A DNA stretch of 64,000 nt, taken from assembly GCF_051594765.1 (NCBI RefSeq), contig NZ_JBPPGJ010000003.1, positions 186,001-250,000 on the forward strand, in the 5' to 3' direction. Positions 49,521 through 58,147 of this stretch are shown here, piece by piece. The notes below the pieces were generated by a model. The model did no database searches and was not told where the DNA came from. It saw nothing but the letters and a program-made list of their open reading frames with translations. Source of the DNA: Paenibacillus_AR sp051594765 (GTDB lineage: Bacteria; Bacillota; Bacilli; Paenibacillales; NBRC-103111). Both the position numbers and the translations under genes were made by a program. Within the stretch, counting starts at the first letter, position 1; the number at the start of each line of letters is the position of its first letter.

Positions 49521-52322
49521 TTACGCCTGTGCAAATTCGATCCAGTCGATCGACAGACCCGGCTTGATAAACTCCAGCCGCATCTCGTAGACTCCGGCCT
49601 CCAGCTTGATCTTGACCAGCCGCCGCCGGATCGGCTTCCCGTCGGTGCCGTTGGTCTGGACCGTGGTCATGGCCTGGCCGTTCAGCGTCACGTTGCAGGC
49701 GCTCTGGGCCAGATGGCTGTCCGTGGACCACATCTGGACCGTGATCCAGTAGACGCCTTCGCCGTCCGCCCGGATGTAGGTCGGTCCCTTCGGATCCGGG
49801 CGCACCCGCGCGTCGTCTCTCAGCGCCTGCACCCGCTCCGGTGCCAGCTCCGGTGCCAGCTCCGGATGAGCCCGGAAGGCCTGCACCGTCTCCTCGACGA
49901 TGGCCGTCCTGTGGGAGAAGACCGGCGCCTTCATCAGGAAGCGGCAGATGTTGGCCGCGCTGCGCTGCAGCTCCCCGCGGGTCAGCGTGCCGTTCTCCAG
50001 CGATTCGATCGTATTGTCGTCATTGGAGTTGATCTCCGCGCCATAGTTGCTGACTACCATGTACAGGTCGTTCTGGGCACGGACCATGAAGCCGGTGTAC
50101 CGGACATCGCCGGGACCGCCGTCCGCCACGTCATTCATCTTGGCCCACCAGTCCGTCATCACGATCCCCTCGAAGCCCCATTCCCCGCGCAGCACCGTTG
50201 TGTTCAGGTCGTAATTGGAGGCCGCCCAATGCCCGTTGACCGGATTGTAGGAAGTCATGATACAATCGGCGCCCCCCTCCTTCACCGCCCGCTCGAAGCC
50301 CTTCAGGTAGAGCTCCCGCAGCGCCCGCTCCGACACGACGGCATCTACAGTGTGGCGGAACTTCTCCTGGTTGTTGCAGGCAAAATGCTTCAAGGTCGAG
50401 TTGGAGCCGCCCTTCTTGATCCCTCGGGTGCACGCGGCGGCGAAGAGGCCGGTGATCAGCGGATCCTCCGAGAAGTACTCGAAGTTCCGGCCGTTCAGCG
50501 GACTGCGGCGGATGTTCATGCCCGGCCCCAGCAGGGCGTCGATGTGGTTGCTGAGCAGCTCGCGGCCTTCCAGCACATACAGCTCCTCGATGAGCTCCGG
50601 GTTCCAGGTAGCCGCCAGCAGCGTGCCGATCGCCACTTGGGTGGCCTTGTGCCCGCTGTCCATCCGGATCCCCGAGGGACCGTCCGCCGTGCTGGCCACA
50701 GGGATGCCGAACCGCTGCAGCCCATCCGTGACCCCGCCGAATGCAGAAGCCGTCCCCGGGGTAACCAGCGGACTGCACATGCCCTCTCCCCGGACGATGG
50801 CCGCCAGGTCCTGATCCGACAGCTGGGCGATGAAGGCCTCCATGCTGACCCGGCCCTCCTGGACATCCCGCAGCTTGTAACCCCGGTCTCCCGTCTGCTC
50901 CAGCGTAACGGGCATCCGCCGGGCGATGCGGTCCGCCAGGGATTCCCTGCGCGTCGGCACGGATTCGTAGGTGAGCTCATAGGTGCCGTCCGGACGGCGG
51001 GGACCCGGCTTCATGCGGGTGAAGGCCACCGCCGGGGCCAGTGCCTCCTCCAGCTGCTCCACGACCTGCAGCGTCTCCACCGCATAGCCCTCTTGCCCCT
51101 CTACGGTGAGCCGGACCACGTCCTTTACGCTGGTGCCCGCATAGAGCCGGTATACTCCGGCCTCCAGCACATATGCGGAAGCATGGCCGGTGGCGCCGGC
51201 ATCGTCATAAGAGGCCATGGCCTTCACCGGGAAGCGCAGCGTCAGGCGCTGGGATTCTCCCGGCTGCAGCAGCTGCGTCTTGGCGAAGGCGGCCAGCGCC
51301 TTGACGGGCTTGCCCAATAGGCCCTGGGGCGCTTCGTAGTAGAGCTGCACCGTTTCTTGGCCCGCATAGGCGCTTCCGGTATTCGTCACCGTGGCCTCGG
51401 CCTCCAGGCAGAGGGTTCCGTCCCGGTCCGCCTGCTTGGCTTCCCCGAACTCCACCTGGAAGTCGGTATAGGACAAGCCGTATCCGAACGCATACTGTAC
51501 TCGCTCCGGGCAGAACGTCTCGAAGTAGCGGTAGCCCACATAGATGTCCTCTTGGTAGACGTTGCGGTCTTCATGGCCGTAATTCCGGGTGGAGGGGTAG
51601 TCGCCGATGGAATAGGCGATGGTGTCCGTCAGCTTGCCGCTGGGAGTCACGTCTCCGGCCAGCACGTCGGCAATGGCGTTGCCTCCCTCCATGCCGCCCT
51701 GCCAAGCGTAGATCACACAGGGAATCGGGTGGAGATGCGCCCCATCGTTCATCCAGCTCATGTCGATGATATTCGAGACGTTGAGCACCACAATGGTCTG
51801 TTCGAAATGGGCCGTGACCAGCCTCAGCATCGCCTCTTCATCCGCCGTCAGCCGATAGCTGCCCGGGGCGTCGGCATTATCCTGGTCCTCCCCCGCCGTA
51901 CGGCCGATGACCACGATCGCCTTGCCGGACCGGCTTCTGGCCTCGGCCACCAGCTCATCGGTCAGGGGCATCTCCTGCTGGTGCCACGGCTCCGCCGCCC
52001 AGCCGCCTCCACCGTTATCGAACGGATGGCTCTCCCGCCACTTCTCATAGACTGCGGCCATCTCTTCGTCGACGGCAAGCTGCGTCTTCTTGCGCAGCCC
52101 TCCCAGCAGGTTGGTCGTATAGGCCACATTCACACTGCCGCCGGAACCTGTCCCGCTGCGGTAATAGTCGATCTGGCTCCGCCCGAAGACGGAGACCCGC
52201 TCTCCCTCGCGCAGCGGAAGCGCTCCGCCTTCGTTCTTCAGGAGCACGGCTCCTTCCGCAGCGACTTTCCGGCTGAATTCGGCGAAGCCCTCCAGGGGTA
52301 TGCCAAACGGATGTGCACTCAA
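49521..52322 (-). CDS. Family 3 glycoside hydrolase with swapped domain order
   Basis: A 933-residue beta-glycosidase without a signal peptide. The usual GH3 order is reversed: the GH3 C-terminal alpha/beta sandwich comes first (about 15-240), then a fibronectin-like domain (about 290-410), then the TIM-barrel catalytic domain (about 490-800). The catalytic nucleophile is Asp724 in GIVMTDWW; KHF (645-647) and GRNFEYFSED (611-620) are other active-site motifs. Residues 840-933 form an extra beta-sandwich, probably carbohydrate-binding. Reversed GH3 proteins are known from rumen bacteria. TTG start, with GGAGGG 6 bases upstream. A 12-bp tandem repeat encodes ELAPELAPE (821-829). Cytoplasmic hydrolysis of imported oligosaccharides is most likely; the AraC gene opposite is the presumed regulator. 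Confidence 0.92.
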   Translation of the reverse strand: MSAHPFGIPLEGFAEFSRKVAAEGAVLLKNEGGALPLREGERVSVFGRSQIDYYRSGTGSGGSVNVAYTTNLLGGLRKKTQLAVDEEMAAVYEKWRESHPFDNGGGGWAAEPWHQQEMPLTDELVAEARSRSGKAIVVIGRTAGEDQDNADAPGSYRLTADEEAMLRLVTAHFEQTIVVLNVSNIIDMSWMNDGAHLHPIPCVIYAWQGGMEGGNAIADVLAGDVTPSGKLTDTIAYSIGDYPSTRNYGHEDRNVYQEDIYVGYRYFETFCPERVQYAFGYGLSYTDFQVEFGEAKQADRDGTLCLEAEATVTNTGSAYAGQETVQLYYEAPQGLLGKPVKALAAFAKTQLLQPGESQRLTLRFPVKAMASYDDAGATGHASAYVLEAGVYRLYAGTSVKDVVRLTVEGQEGYAVETLQVVEQLEEALAPAVAFTRMKPGPRRPDGTYELTYESVPTRRESLADRIARRMPVTLEQTGDRGYKLRDVQEGRVSMEAFIAQLSDQDLAAIVRGEGMCSPLVTPGTASAFGGVTDGLQRFGIPVASTADGPSGIRMDSGHKATQVAIGTLLAATWNPELIEELYVLEGRELLSNHIDALLGPGMNIRRSPLNGRNFEYFSEDPLITGLFAAACTRGIKKGGSNSTLKHFACNNQEKFRHTVDAVVSERALRELYLKGFERAVKEGGADCIMTSYNPVNGHWAASNYDLNTTVLRGEWGFEGIVMTDWWAKMNDVADGGPGDVRYTGFMVRAQNDLYMVVSNYGAEINSNDDNTIESLENGTLTRGELQRSAANICRFLMKAPVFSHRTAIVEETVQAFRAHPELAPELAPERVQALRDDARVRPDPKGPTYIRADGEGVYWITVQMWSTDSHLAQSACNVTLNGQAMTTVQTNGTDGKPIRRRLVKIKLEAGVYEMRLEFIKPGLSIDWIEFAQA

Positions 52323-52451
52323 GTGATTCCCTCCACAACGCCAAGCCGGGAATCCGCTCCCCGCACTTGTCTGAAAATATGATCAATCTTATAATAATAT
52401 AGCAATATGGAAAGTTAAATTGTCGGAAACGATGAACAGTTAGGTGTTTAT

Positions 52452-53225
52452 ATGATCGAGATTCCCGAACTTCACACGATCTGGCATTACCAAGCGCCCC
52501 GTACCCGCAACCATATGCCCCGCATCATTCCGGAGGGCCGGCAGGACATCGAGATCTTCGTCTCCGGACGCGGCTTCTTCGAGCTGGAGAACCGCACGGT
52601 GGAGGTCACCGCCGGCACCGTCCTGTGGCACCGTTCCGGCGATGCCACGATCTATATGGCCGATCAGGAGGATCCGTATGCATGTATCGTCGTCGCCTTC
52701 CTGGGGGAGACCGCCAGTCCGGTTCCCCGGCTGAGCCAGTGGCAGGACCGGGCCGTCTTCCACGACTTCATCAGTCGGATCCTGACCGAGTTCCACAGCG
52801 GGACGCCGGATCTGCGCAAGCTGGCCTGCTACATCTACGGGCAGCTGTATTGGCAGTGCCAAGCTCCGCCTGAGGCCGCCCAACCGGGACACAAGCGCAG
52901 TCCGGAGATCAATCGGGTCACCGATTGGATCGAAGCGCACTTCGCTGAACCGATCCACCTGCAGCAGCTGTCCGATATGGCGGGCATCAGTATCCCGCAT
53001 CTCCACACCCTCTTCAAGCAGATTACGGGCCAGAGTCCTTATCAGTTCATCCAAGCCCGGCGGCTTCAGGAATCCAAGATCCTGCTGGCGTCCACCCAAC
53101 TGCCCGTTCGGGAAATCGCCCGACGGTCCGGCTTCCCCGACTTCGGCAACTTCTGCCGCATCTTCAAGACGACCAGCGGGATCACCGCCCAAGAGTTCCG
53201 CCTTCATCACCGGGATACGCGGTAG
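52452..53225 (+). CDS. AraC-family transcriptional regulator
   Basis: A 257-residue regulator with an N-terminal cupin (about 1-90; PEGRQDIEIFVSGRGFFEL) and a C-terminal AraC double HTH (about 155-250; IHLQQLSDMAGISIPHLHTLFKQITGQSP, ARRSGFPDFGNFCRIFKTTSGITAQEFR). It is divergent from the GH3 gene, 129 bases apart, and is probably its sugar-responsive activator. Only a weak ribosome binding site is present (TTAGGTG). Confidence 0.88.
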   Translation: MIEIPELHTIWHYQAPRTRNHMPRIIPEGRQDIEIFVSGRGFFELENRTVEVTAGTVLWHRSGDATIYMADQEDPYACIVVAFLGETASPVPRLSQWQDRAVFHDFISRILTEFHSGTPDLRKLACYIYGQLYWQCQAPPEAAQPGHKRSPEINRVTDWIEAHFAEPIHLQQLSDMAGISIPHLHTLFKQITGQSPYQFIQARRLQESKILLASTQLPVREIARRSGFPDFGNFCRIFKTTSGITAQEFRLHHRDTR

Positions 53226-53250
53226 ACGGCGCAGCGGTCCGCAAGTGACG

Positions 53251-53298
53251 AAGAGCCCTTCCCGCCCCGGATCCGTTCCGGTGGCCGTAAGGGCTCTT
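53251..53298. terminator. Bidirectional terminator
   Basis: A perfect 10-bp stem AAGAGCCCTT/AAGGGCTCTT (53251-53260 with 53289-53298) between convergent genes. Confidence 0.78.
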
Positions 53299-53331
53299 GA
53301 TGCTGCGCCGCCAAGGAGCCGGTTCGGCTCC

Positions 53332-53919
53332 TTAGGCCGCAAGCCGCCTGAAATACCGGCGGACCTTCTCCAGCTTCCGCTGCTGCGTCCCCTGCTTGCT
53401 CTCCATGCTGCCGAACTCGAAGAACTTCACCTTGCGTATGCCGACATAGCGGAACAGCGCCCGGCCCATCAGCACCTTATGGGCGTTGTTCAGCCACAGC
53501 ATCGGGTACAAGGCCGGCCCCATCATGGTGGAGATGCAGACCACCGACTTGCCCTTCAGGAGCCCCTCCGGGAAAATCCCCCCGTTCGACCGGTACGCAA
53601 ACCCTGCGCTGAACATCTGGTCGATATAGCCCAGCAGCATGGCCGGAGGCCTCCCCCACCAGATGGGATAGACGAAGACCAGCTTATCCGCCCACAGGAC
53701 CTGCTTCCGGTACTTCTCCAGCCGTGGATCCATGTGCATGTCACGCCGCCGCTTCTCTTCGTTGAAGACCAGCACCGGGTCGAACTTCTCCTCATACAGG
53801 TCCAGCACCTCAATGGCGGTGACATTCGGATTCTCCCGGCATCCCTCGATCACCTCCTGAGCGAAGGCGTAATTCAAGCTCTGGTGGTTGGGGTGGGTAA
53901 AGATTAACAGGACGTTCAT
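53332..53919 (-). CDS. Flavodoxin-fold NAD(P)H oxidoreductase (quinone reductase-like)
   Basis: A 195-residue protein of the NQO1/MdaB-like family: MNVLLIFTHPNHQSLNYAFA at the FMN phosphate site, then VFVYPIWWGRPPAMLLGYIDQMF, the flavin ring-binding segment. It would reduce quinones or azo compounds by two electrons. GGAGGGAAG precedes the ATG. It is divergent from a MarR gene with palindromic operators between them, so it is probably repressed by MarR. Confidence 0.9.
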   Translation of the reverse strand: MNVLLIFTHPNHQSLNYAFAQEVIEGCRENPNVTAIEVLDLYEEKFDPVLVFNEEKRRRDMHMDPRLEKYRKQVLWADKLVFVYPIWWGRPPAMLLGYIDQMFSAGFAYRSNGGIFPEGLLKGKSVVCISTMMGPALYPMLWLNNAHKVLMGRALFRYVGIRKVKFFEFGSMESKQGTQQRKLEKVRRYFRRLAA

Positions 53920-53938
53920 GCTTCTTCCCTCCAATTAC

Positions 53939-53952
53939 TTATCATATGATAA
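53939..53952. promoter_or_regulatory. MarR operator 1
   Basis: TTATCATATGATAA, a perfect 14-bp palindrome, close to the start of the oxidoreductase gene. Confidence 0.75.
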
Positions 53953-53979
53953 CTAAAAGGTAGCACGCCTGACGAATAG

Positions 53980-53993
53980 TTGTCAAATGATAA
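53980..53993. promoter_or_regulatory. MarR operator 2
   Basis: TTGTCAAATGATAA matches operator 1 at 12 of 14 positions. It overlaps the -35 of marR. A further half site TTGATAA lies at 54001-54007. Confidence 0.7.
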
Positions 53994-54008
53994 TTGTTTT
54001 TTGATAAC
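53980..54008 (+). promoter_or_regulatory. Promoter of marR
   Basis: TTGTCA (53980-53985), 17 bases, GATAAC (54003-54008), overlapping operator 2 and the half site. Confidence 0.6.
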
Positions 54009-54043
54009 TGATTTGCTATGGTGAAGGAAGGAGGAATCATGCC

Positions 54044-54475
54044 ATGACCAACCCGCTGTTTCAGAAATTCGTTCGCTTTACGACCGCCGTCCATGAGATG
54101 ACGCACGACATGACCAAGGGCCTTCCGCTGGATGCCGTCACGCCGGTCCAATACAAGATCCTGGAATATATCTACGTCAGCGAGCCGGTGACGCTGAGCC
54201 AGATCAGCGAATGTACCGGCATGTCCATGCCCAACACCAGCCGCGAGCTGAAGAAGCTCACCGAGAAGCAGCTGTGCGAGAAGGCGGCCGGCGGCGCCGA
54301 CCGGCGCAAGCAGGATATCCGCCTCTCTCCCCGGGGCCATGACTTGATGAACCAAGTGTTCCGGGTCATCGAAGCCCGGTTCGCCGAGCGCACCCGCTCG
54401 CTTACCACAGCAGAACGTACGGAAGTGGAACACGCACTTGAGGTGCTCATGAAGAAGGTATTCGCAGGGGGCTGA
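54044..54475 (+). CDS. MarR-family transcriptional regulator
   Basis: A 143-residue MarR protein with the winged-helix core ILEYIYVSEPVTLSQISECTGMSMPNTSRELKKLTEKQL and the wing GADRRKQDIRLSPRG. One cysteine (C58-type, SECTGM) sits in the recognition region and another in QLCEK, so thiol sensing is possible. AAGGAGGAAT precedes the ATG. It is divergent from the flavodoxin-like oxidoreductase; the molybdopterin gene follows in the same direction after 35 bases. Confidence 0.9.
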   Translation: MTNPLFQKFVRFTTAVHEMTHDMTKGLPLDAVTPVQYKILEYIYVSEPVTLSQISECTGMSMPNTSRELKKLTEKQLCEKAAGGADRRKQDIRLSPRGHDLMNQVFRVIEARFAERTRSLTTAERTEVEHALEVLMKKVFAGG

Positions 54476-54510
54476 CCATATAATAGGGAAAAAGGGAGGG
54501 TGACCGCCAT

Positions 54511-55749
54511 ATGATTCGGGGATGGGGCTTGAAACTGCGCAAGCTGCATGCGGCTAATGCTTGGATCTTACTGTTACTGGCGGTAAGCGGCATTGTGCTC
54601 TATCTGCCGCCCATGCGGGCTCTGTTAGGCGAAGGCCGGGTATGGCTGAAGCAGCTCCATATCGCGGCCGGACTTGTGTCGCTGGCGGTGGTCGTCCTGT
54701 ACCTGCCGTACCTCCGCCAGCATCTCCGCCAACTGTCCGGCCGCAGAACCCGGCAGGGCAACCTGGCGGTCGTGCTGGCGCTCTTGGCCGGCTGGATCGG
54801 ATCGGGACTGGTCTTGTGGGGGTACCGCTCGCTTCCGCCGGCCTGGAGCAACGCGGCGCTGCTCATTCATGATCTGCTGACATGGGTCGGGATCCCCTAT
54901 GCCGTGTACCATTCGATTACACGGAGCCGCTGGCTGCGGCGTGCAGACCGGGATACGCCGATGGCCAAACCGGCGGAGGTGCTGGAGCTCGGCACCTACG
55001 AGCCTTCTTCCGGCAGACTCCTCCGCCACCTGTCCCGAAGATCCTTGATCAAGGCGGGAGTGGGAGCGGTTCTGGCGGCCGCCTCCGCCCCCTCCTTGAT
55101 CCGCTGGTGGAACTCCGCCGCCGGCGGCTCCAACCTCTCGAATCTGCAGGATCACGATGCGTGGGCTGCAGACGTCCCGCAGCCGGTGCCTCTGCCCGAT
55201 TCACTCCCGCCCGTAGGAGGCGGGGCCAAGGGCAGCTTCCGGATCTACACCGTGACCGACATCCCCCAGTTCGAGCCGAAGAAATGGTCCTTTACGGTTG
55301 ACGGATTGGTGGACCGGCCCATCCGATGGAGCTGGGAGGAATTCCTGGCCTTCCCCCGCCAGGTGCAGGTCAGCGATTTTCACTGCGTGACAGGCTGGTC
55401 GGTCAACGGCTGCACCTGGGAGGGCATCCCCTTGAACCGGCTATTGGAGCATGCGGGGGTGAAGGATGGGGTGAAGATGGTGAAGTTCTACTCGTCGGAC
55501 GGCGAGTATACGGATGCCATCACCATCGAGCAGACCTGGATGGAGGATGTGATGGTGGCCCTATTGCTGGACGGCAAGCGGATTCCCCAGGACTTGGGGG
55601 GCCCGGTCCGGCTGGTGGTCCCCCAGATGTACGCGTACAAGTCGGTTAAGTGGCTGAACCGGATCGAGCTGATCGCCGAAGAGCATACCGGCTACTGGGA
55701 GAAGCGAGGCTATTCCAAGGACGCCTGGATATGGGTCCCGCCCGCCTGA
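54511..55749 (+). CDS. Cytochrome b561-like/molybdopterin oxidoreductase fusion (MsrP/MsrQ-like)
   Basis: A 412-residue protein in two parts. Residues 1-140 hold four membrane segments with histidines at 13, 50, 120 and 134 in positions for two b-type hemes. Then a twin-arginine-like SRRSLIK (175-181) comes before a hydrophobic stretch (to about 198). The rest (about 240-412) is a sulfite oxidase-type molybdopterin domain with Cys292 (DFHCVTGW) as the Mo ligand and GGPVRLVVP (363-371). In E. coli the heme part (MsrQ) and catalytic part (MsrP/YedY) are separate; here both are in one chain. A role in reduction of oxidised methionines or another S/N-oxide at the outer face is inferred. Confidence 0.85.
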   Translation: MIRGWGLKLRKLHAANAWILLLLAVSGIVLYLPPMRALLGEGRVWLKQLHIAAGLVSLAVVVLYLPYLRQHLRQLSGRRTRQGNLAVVLALLAGWIGSGLVLWGYRSLPPAWSNAALLIHDLLTWVGIPYAVYHSITRSRWLRRADRDTPMAKPAEVLELGTYEPSSGRLLRHLSRRSLIKAGVGAVLAAASAPSLIRWWNSAAGGSNLSNLQDHDAWAADVPQPVPLPDSLPPVGGGAKGSFRIYTVTDIPQFEPKKWSFTVDGLVDRPIRWSWEEFLAFPRQVQVSDFHCVTGWSVNGCTWEGIPLNRLLEHAGVKDGVKMVKFYSSDGEYTDAITIEQTWMEDVMVALLLDGKRIPQDLGGPVRLVVPQMYAYKSVKWLNRIELIAEEHTGYWEKRGYSKDAWIWVPPA

Positions 55750-55828
55750 TTCTGTGCCGCCTGGACGTATGAATGCTCTGCAGCCGTCATAGGCTGTAAG
55801 AGTATGCAGTGCGATGAGGAGGAATACG

Positions 55829-56671
55829 ATGACGCCGCCCAGCTATTTTACCCCGTGGGAGGAGCACCGGTTCTGGTTGGAGATCCTGCAGGATCATGCT
55901 TACTTCGTCTACAACGCCCTCTCCCCCAGTGATGTCCGCAACGTTCAGACGGCAGCCGGCTATATTCAAGCCTTCGGGGATCTGCTCGAGCAGCTGCTGA
56001 AGCTCGATCCCCGGCTTGAAACGTCGGACCCCTCCATGATTCAATTGGCCCGCTCGGCGCAGCCCGTCGCCTATGGGTATTTTCAATTCGAAGGGCAGAT
56101 GCAGCATCTACGGATCGAGAACCGGATCGAGCTGAATCTAACTCCGACCTACATGAACGGGACTGGCAGCGAGAATGCCGAGTATCTCCGGCTCCTCTCC
56201 TCCTACATGGCCGGTCAGCAGCCGGCTCCTCTGTCGCTTGCCGATCTCGTCGATCTCTGGCTGGAGGATCAGCTGGGACACGCCAGCCTGCTCATCAACC
56301 ATCTGGACGTGGCGGAGCTGGGCTGGATCGAGAAGGTTCAGCGGGCCCAGACCACCTTCTCCGCCCTCATGATCAAGCAGCGGCAGATCCGGAAGTATCT
56401 GCGCTTCACCCCGCCCAACTTCCCCGTACAGCTGCAATTCGCCGAGGATATCGCCGCAGCGGTTACCGGCTTCGAAGTGGTGGTGCGCCAGGTGGTCCAG
56501 CTGCTGGTCAACCAGCGTGTCCTGAGCCGGCTAAGCCTGCGGTTCATCGAGCACCATTTTCCCGAGTCCTGCTACTTCCTGCGGAAGCTCTCCCTGTACG
56601 TCCCGCATGTCCCCGTCCGGGACTGCAGCTTGACCAAACCTTCCTTCACCCCGTCCGCTCAAACCGAGTAG
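55829..56671 (+). CDS. DUF2935-family protein
   Basis: A 280-residue all-helical protein. WEEHRFWLEILQDHAYFVYNAL and DLWLEDQLGHASLLINHLD form two matching four-helix units, each with Glu/His residues that could bind metal as in the DUF2935 (ferritin-like) fold. Function unknown; the family is found mainly in spore-forming Firmicutes. AGGAGGAAT precedes the chosen ATG; an ATG five codons earlier contains that site. Confidence 0.85.
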   Translation: MTPPSYFTPWEEHRFWLEILQDHAYFVYNALSPSDVRNVQTAAGYIQAFGDLLEQLLKLDPRLETSDPSMIQLARSAQPVAYGYFQFEGQMQHLRIENRIELNLTPTYMNGTGSENAEYLRLLSSYMAGQQPAPLSLADLVDLWLEDQLGHASLLINHLDVAELGWIEKVQRAQTTFSALMIKQRQIRKYLRFTPPNFPVQLQFAEDIAAAVTGFEVVVRQVVQLLVNQRVLSRLSLRFIEHHFPESCYFLRKLSLYVPHVPVRDCSLTKPSFTPSAQTE

Positions 56672-56687
56672 GACGGCTTTTATTTTA
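56651..56687 (+). terminator. Terminator of the DUF2935 gene
   Basis: CCGTCC (56651-56656, inside the gene end) pairs with GGACGG (56671-56676), followed by CTTTTATTTTAT. Confidence 0.65.
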
Positions 56688-56747
56688 TGGAAAAAATGTA
56701 TAGGTCATGCAGTTGGTGGGAGCCTAAGGCATGGAGGGATACCCATC

Positions 56748-57320
56748 ATGACGGATAACCAGGAAGATCAATTACGCTCGCTGTCTGATCAACTCGCAAC
56801 GGTCACCCAAGGCTTCTCGGATTATTGGAAGACCTACTCCAGCTTCGGATCCTGGCAGTTCTGGGTCTGCGTCCTCGTTCTGGTTCTGCCCCTGGTGGCC
56901 TTGGTCTTTTTCCTCGACCGGAAGATGGCCTTCCGCGTTGGTTTCTTCGGACTGGCCATCCATCTGATCGCCACCCATGTGGATCTGTATGCAACGTCGC
57001 ATCATCTATGGGCTTATCCGTACAAGATATCCCCCTATCCTCCCGCCAGCTTCGGGTTGGATGGGTCCTTGATCGCCGCCACATTTATGCTCTTCTATCA
57101 ATGGACGCTGCATCACCGCAAGAATTACTATCTCTACCTGATTCTCTATTCCCTGATGTTCGCCTACGGGATCAAGCCCCTGCTGTCTGCAGCCGACTTG
57201 TACCGGCTGGATCAAGCCTCCTACTGGCTGGTGTTCCTGTTATTCTACGCGGGCGGCTTGCTGGGCAAGTGGGTCACGGACCTCTTCGTACACGCCCAGA
57301 AGAAGGAGCATTCTGTCTAA
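56748..57320 (+). CDS. CBO0543-family membrane protein
   Basis: A 190-residue protein with a charged N-terminus and five hydrophobic segments (about 35-57, 62-80, 104-118, 127-145, 155-175). DRKMAFRVGFFGLAIHLIATHVDLYAT and LWAYPYKISPYPPASFGLD match the CBO0543 family, which is of unknown function and common in spore formers. GGAGGG precedes the ATG. A good terminator follows. Confidence 0.82.
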   Translation: MTDNQEDQLRSLSDQLATVTQGFSDYWKTYSSFGSWQFWVCVLVLVLPLVALVFFLDRKMAFRVGFFGLAIHLIATHVDLYATSHHLWAYPYKISPYPPASFGLDGSLIAATFMLFYQWTLHHRKNYYLYLILYSLMFAYGIKPLLSAADLYRLDQASYWLVFLLFYAGGLLGKWVTDLFVHAQKKEHSV

Positions 57321-57373
57321 CCGCCTTCCATCGGTCAGGTGGTCCCCATTCTTTCCCTATACTTTGTCCCGCT

Positions 57374-57421
57374 ATGCAGACGGGAGCCTGATCCAATAGG
57401 GGCTCTGCGCCTGCATTTTTT
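57374..57421 (+). terminator. Terminator of the CBO0543-family gene
   Basis: Outer stem ATGCAG/CTGCAT (57374-57379 with 57411-57416), inner GAGCC/GGCTC, then six Ts. Confidence 0.72.
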
Positions 57422-57426
57422 ATCTA

Positions 57427-57455
57427 TTGACCGAATCGGTTTATGGCGTTATGAT
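57427..57455 (+). promoter_or_regulatory. Sigma-A promoter of the TetR/ABC operon
   Basis: TTGACC (57427-57432), 17 bases, TATGAT (57450-57455). Confidence 0.75.
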
Positions 57456-57473
57456 CGTATCAACCGAATCGGT
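57430..57473. promoter_or_regulatory. Tandem TetR operators
   Basis: Two identical copies of the palindrome ACCGAATCGGT (57430-57440 and 57463-57473), 33 bases centre to centre (about three helix turns). Both are followed by TTATG. One overlaps the -35, the other lies after the start point. Confidence 0.8.
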
Positions 57474-57499
57474 TTATGATTCGCAGGGAGGTGAACCAT

Positions 57500-58114
57500 G
57501 TGGAGAAGTTTCTGAGCTTGACCATCGAGAAGCAGACCACCATCATCGATGCGGCGCTGAGATGCTTCGGCACCAACGGCTACAAGAAGACGTCCATCAG
57601 CGATATCGCCGCGGATGCCGGCATCTCGAAGGCCATGGTGTTCCACTACTTCGGCACGAAGAAGGAGCTCTATCTGTACTTGATCCGCTACTGCAGCGAC
57701 CTGGTCATGAACGAAATCGAGGCCAAGTTCGACCATGCGCTGACGGATTTTTTCGACAGGCTGAAGCAAGCGACGGAGATCAAGGTGGCCGTGATCGAGA
57801 AGCATGCGGGTGTTCTCGCCTTCTTGACCAGCGTCTTCATGGAGACGAACGAGGAGGTTCGCCAGGAGATTGCGGCCATCCTGTCCGAAGGGGAGGCCAT
57901 CCGCAACAGGATTGCCCTGGCCGGCGTGGATGAGACCAAGTTCAAGGAGAATGTCGACATCAAGCTGCTGATGAGCATGCTGGTCTGGATGGCAGAGGGC
58001 TTCACCACCCAGATGTCCAAGCAAAACCGGTTTGACATCCGGGCGATCGAGAAGGATTTTTTCCGGAGCATCGACCTGCTGCGGGCTAACTTTTATAAAC
58101 CGGAGTATCTGTAG
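57500..58114 (+). CDS. TetR-family repressor of the ABC operon
   Basis: A 204-residue TetR protein: TTIIDAALRCFGTNGYKKTSISDIAADAGISKAMVFHYFGTKKELY is the HTH domain. GTG start, with AGGGAGGTG about 7 bases upstream. It is the first gene of an operon with three ABC genes, and two identical palindromes overlap and follow its promoter, so autorepression is likely. Confidence 0.92.
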   Translation: MEKFLSLTIEKQTTIIDAALRCFGTNGYKKTSISDIAADAGISKAMVFHYFGTKKELYLYLIRYCSDLVMNEIEAKFDHALTDFFDRLKQATEIKVAVIEKHAGVLAFLTSVFMETNEEVRQEIAAILSEGEAIRNRIALAGVDETKFKENVDIKLLMSMLVWMAEGFTTQMSKQNRFDIRAIEKDFFRSIDLLRANFYKPEYL

Positions 58115-58147
58115 TGGGAGAGTCCCTAACCCAGAGGAGGACGTACC

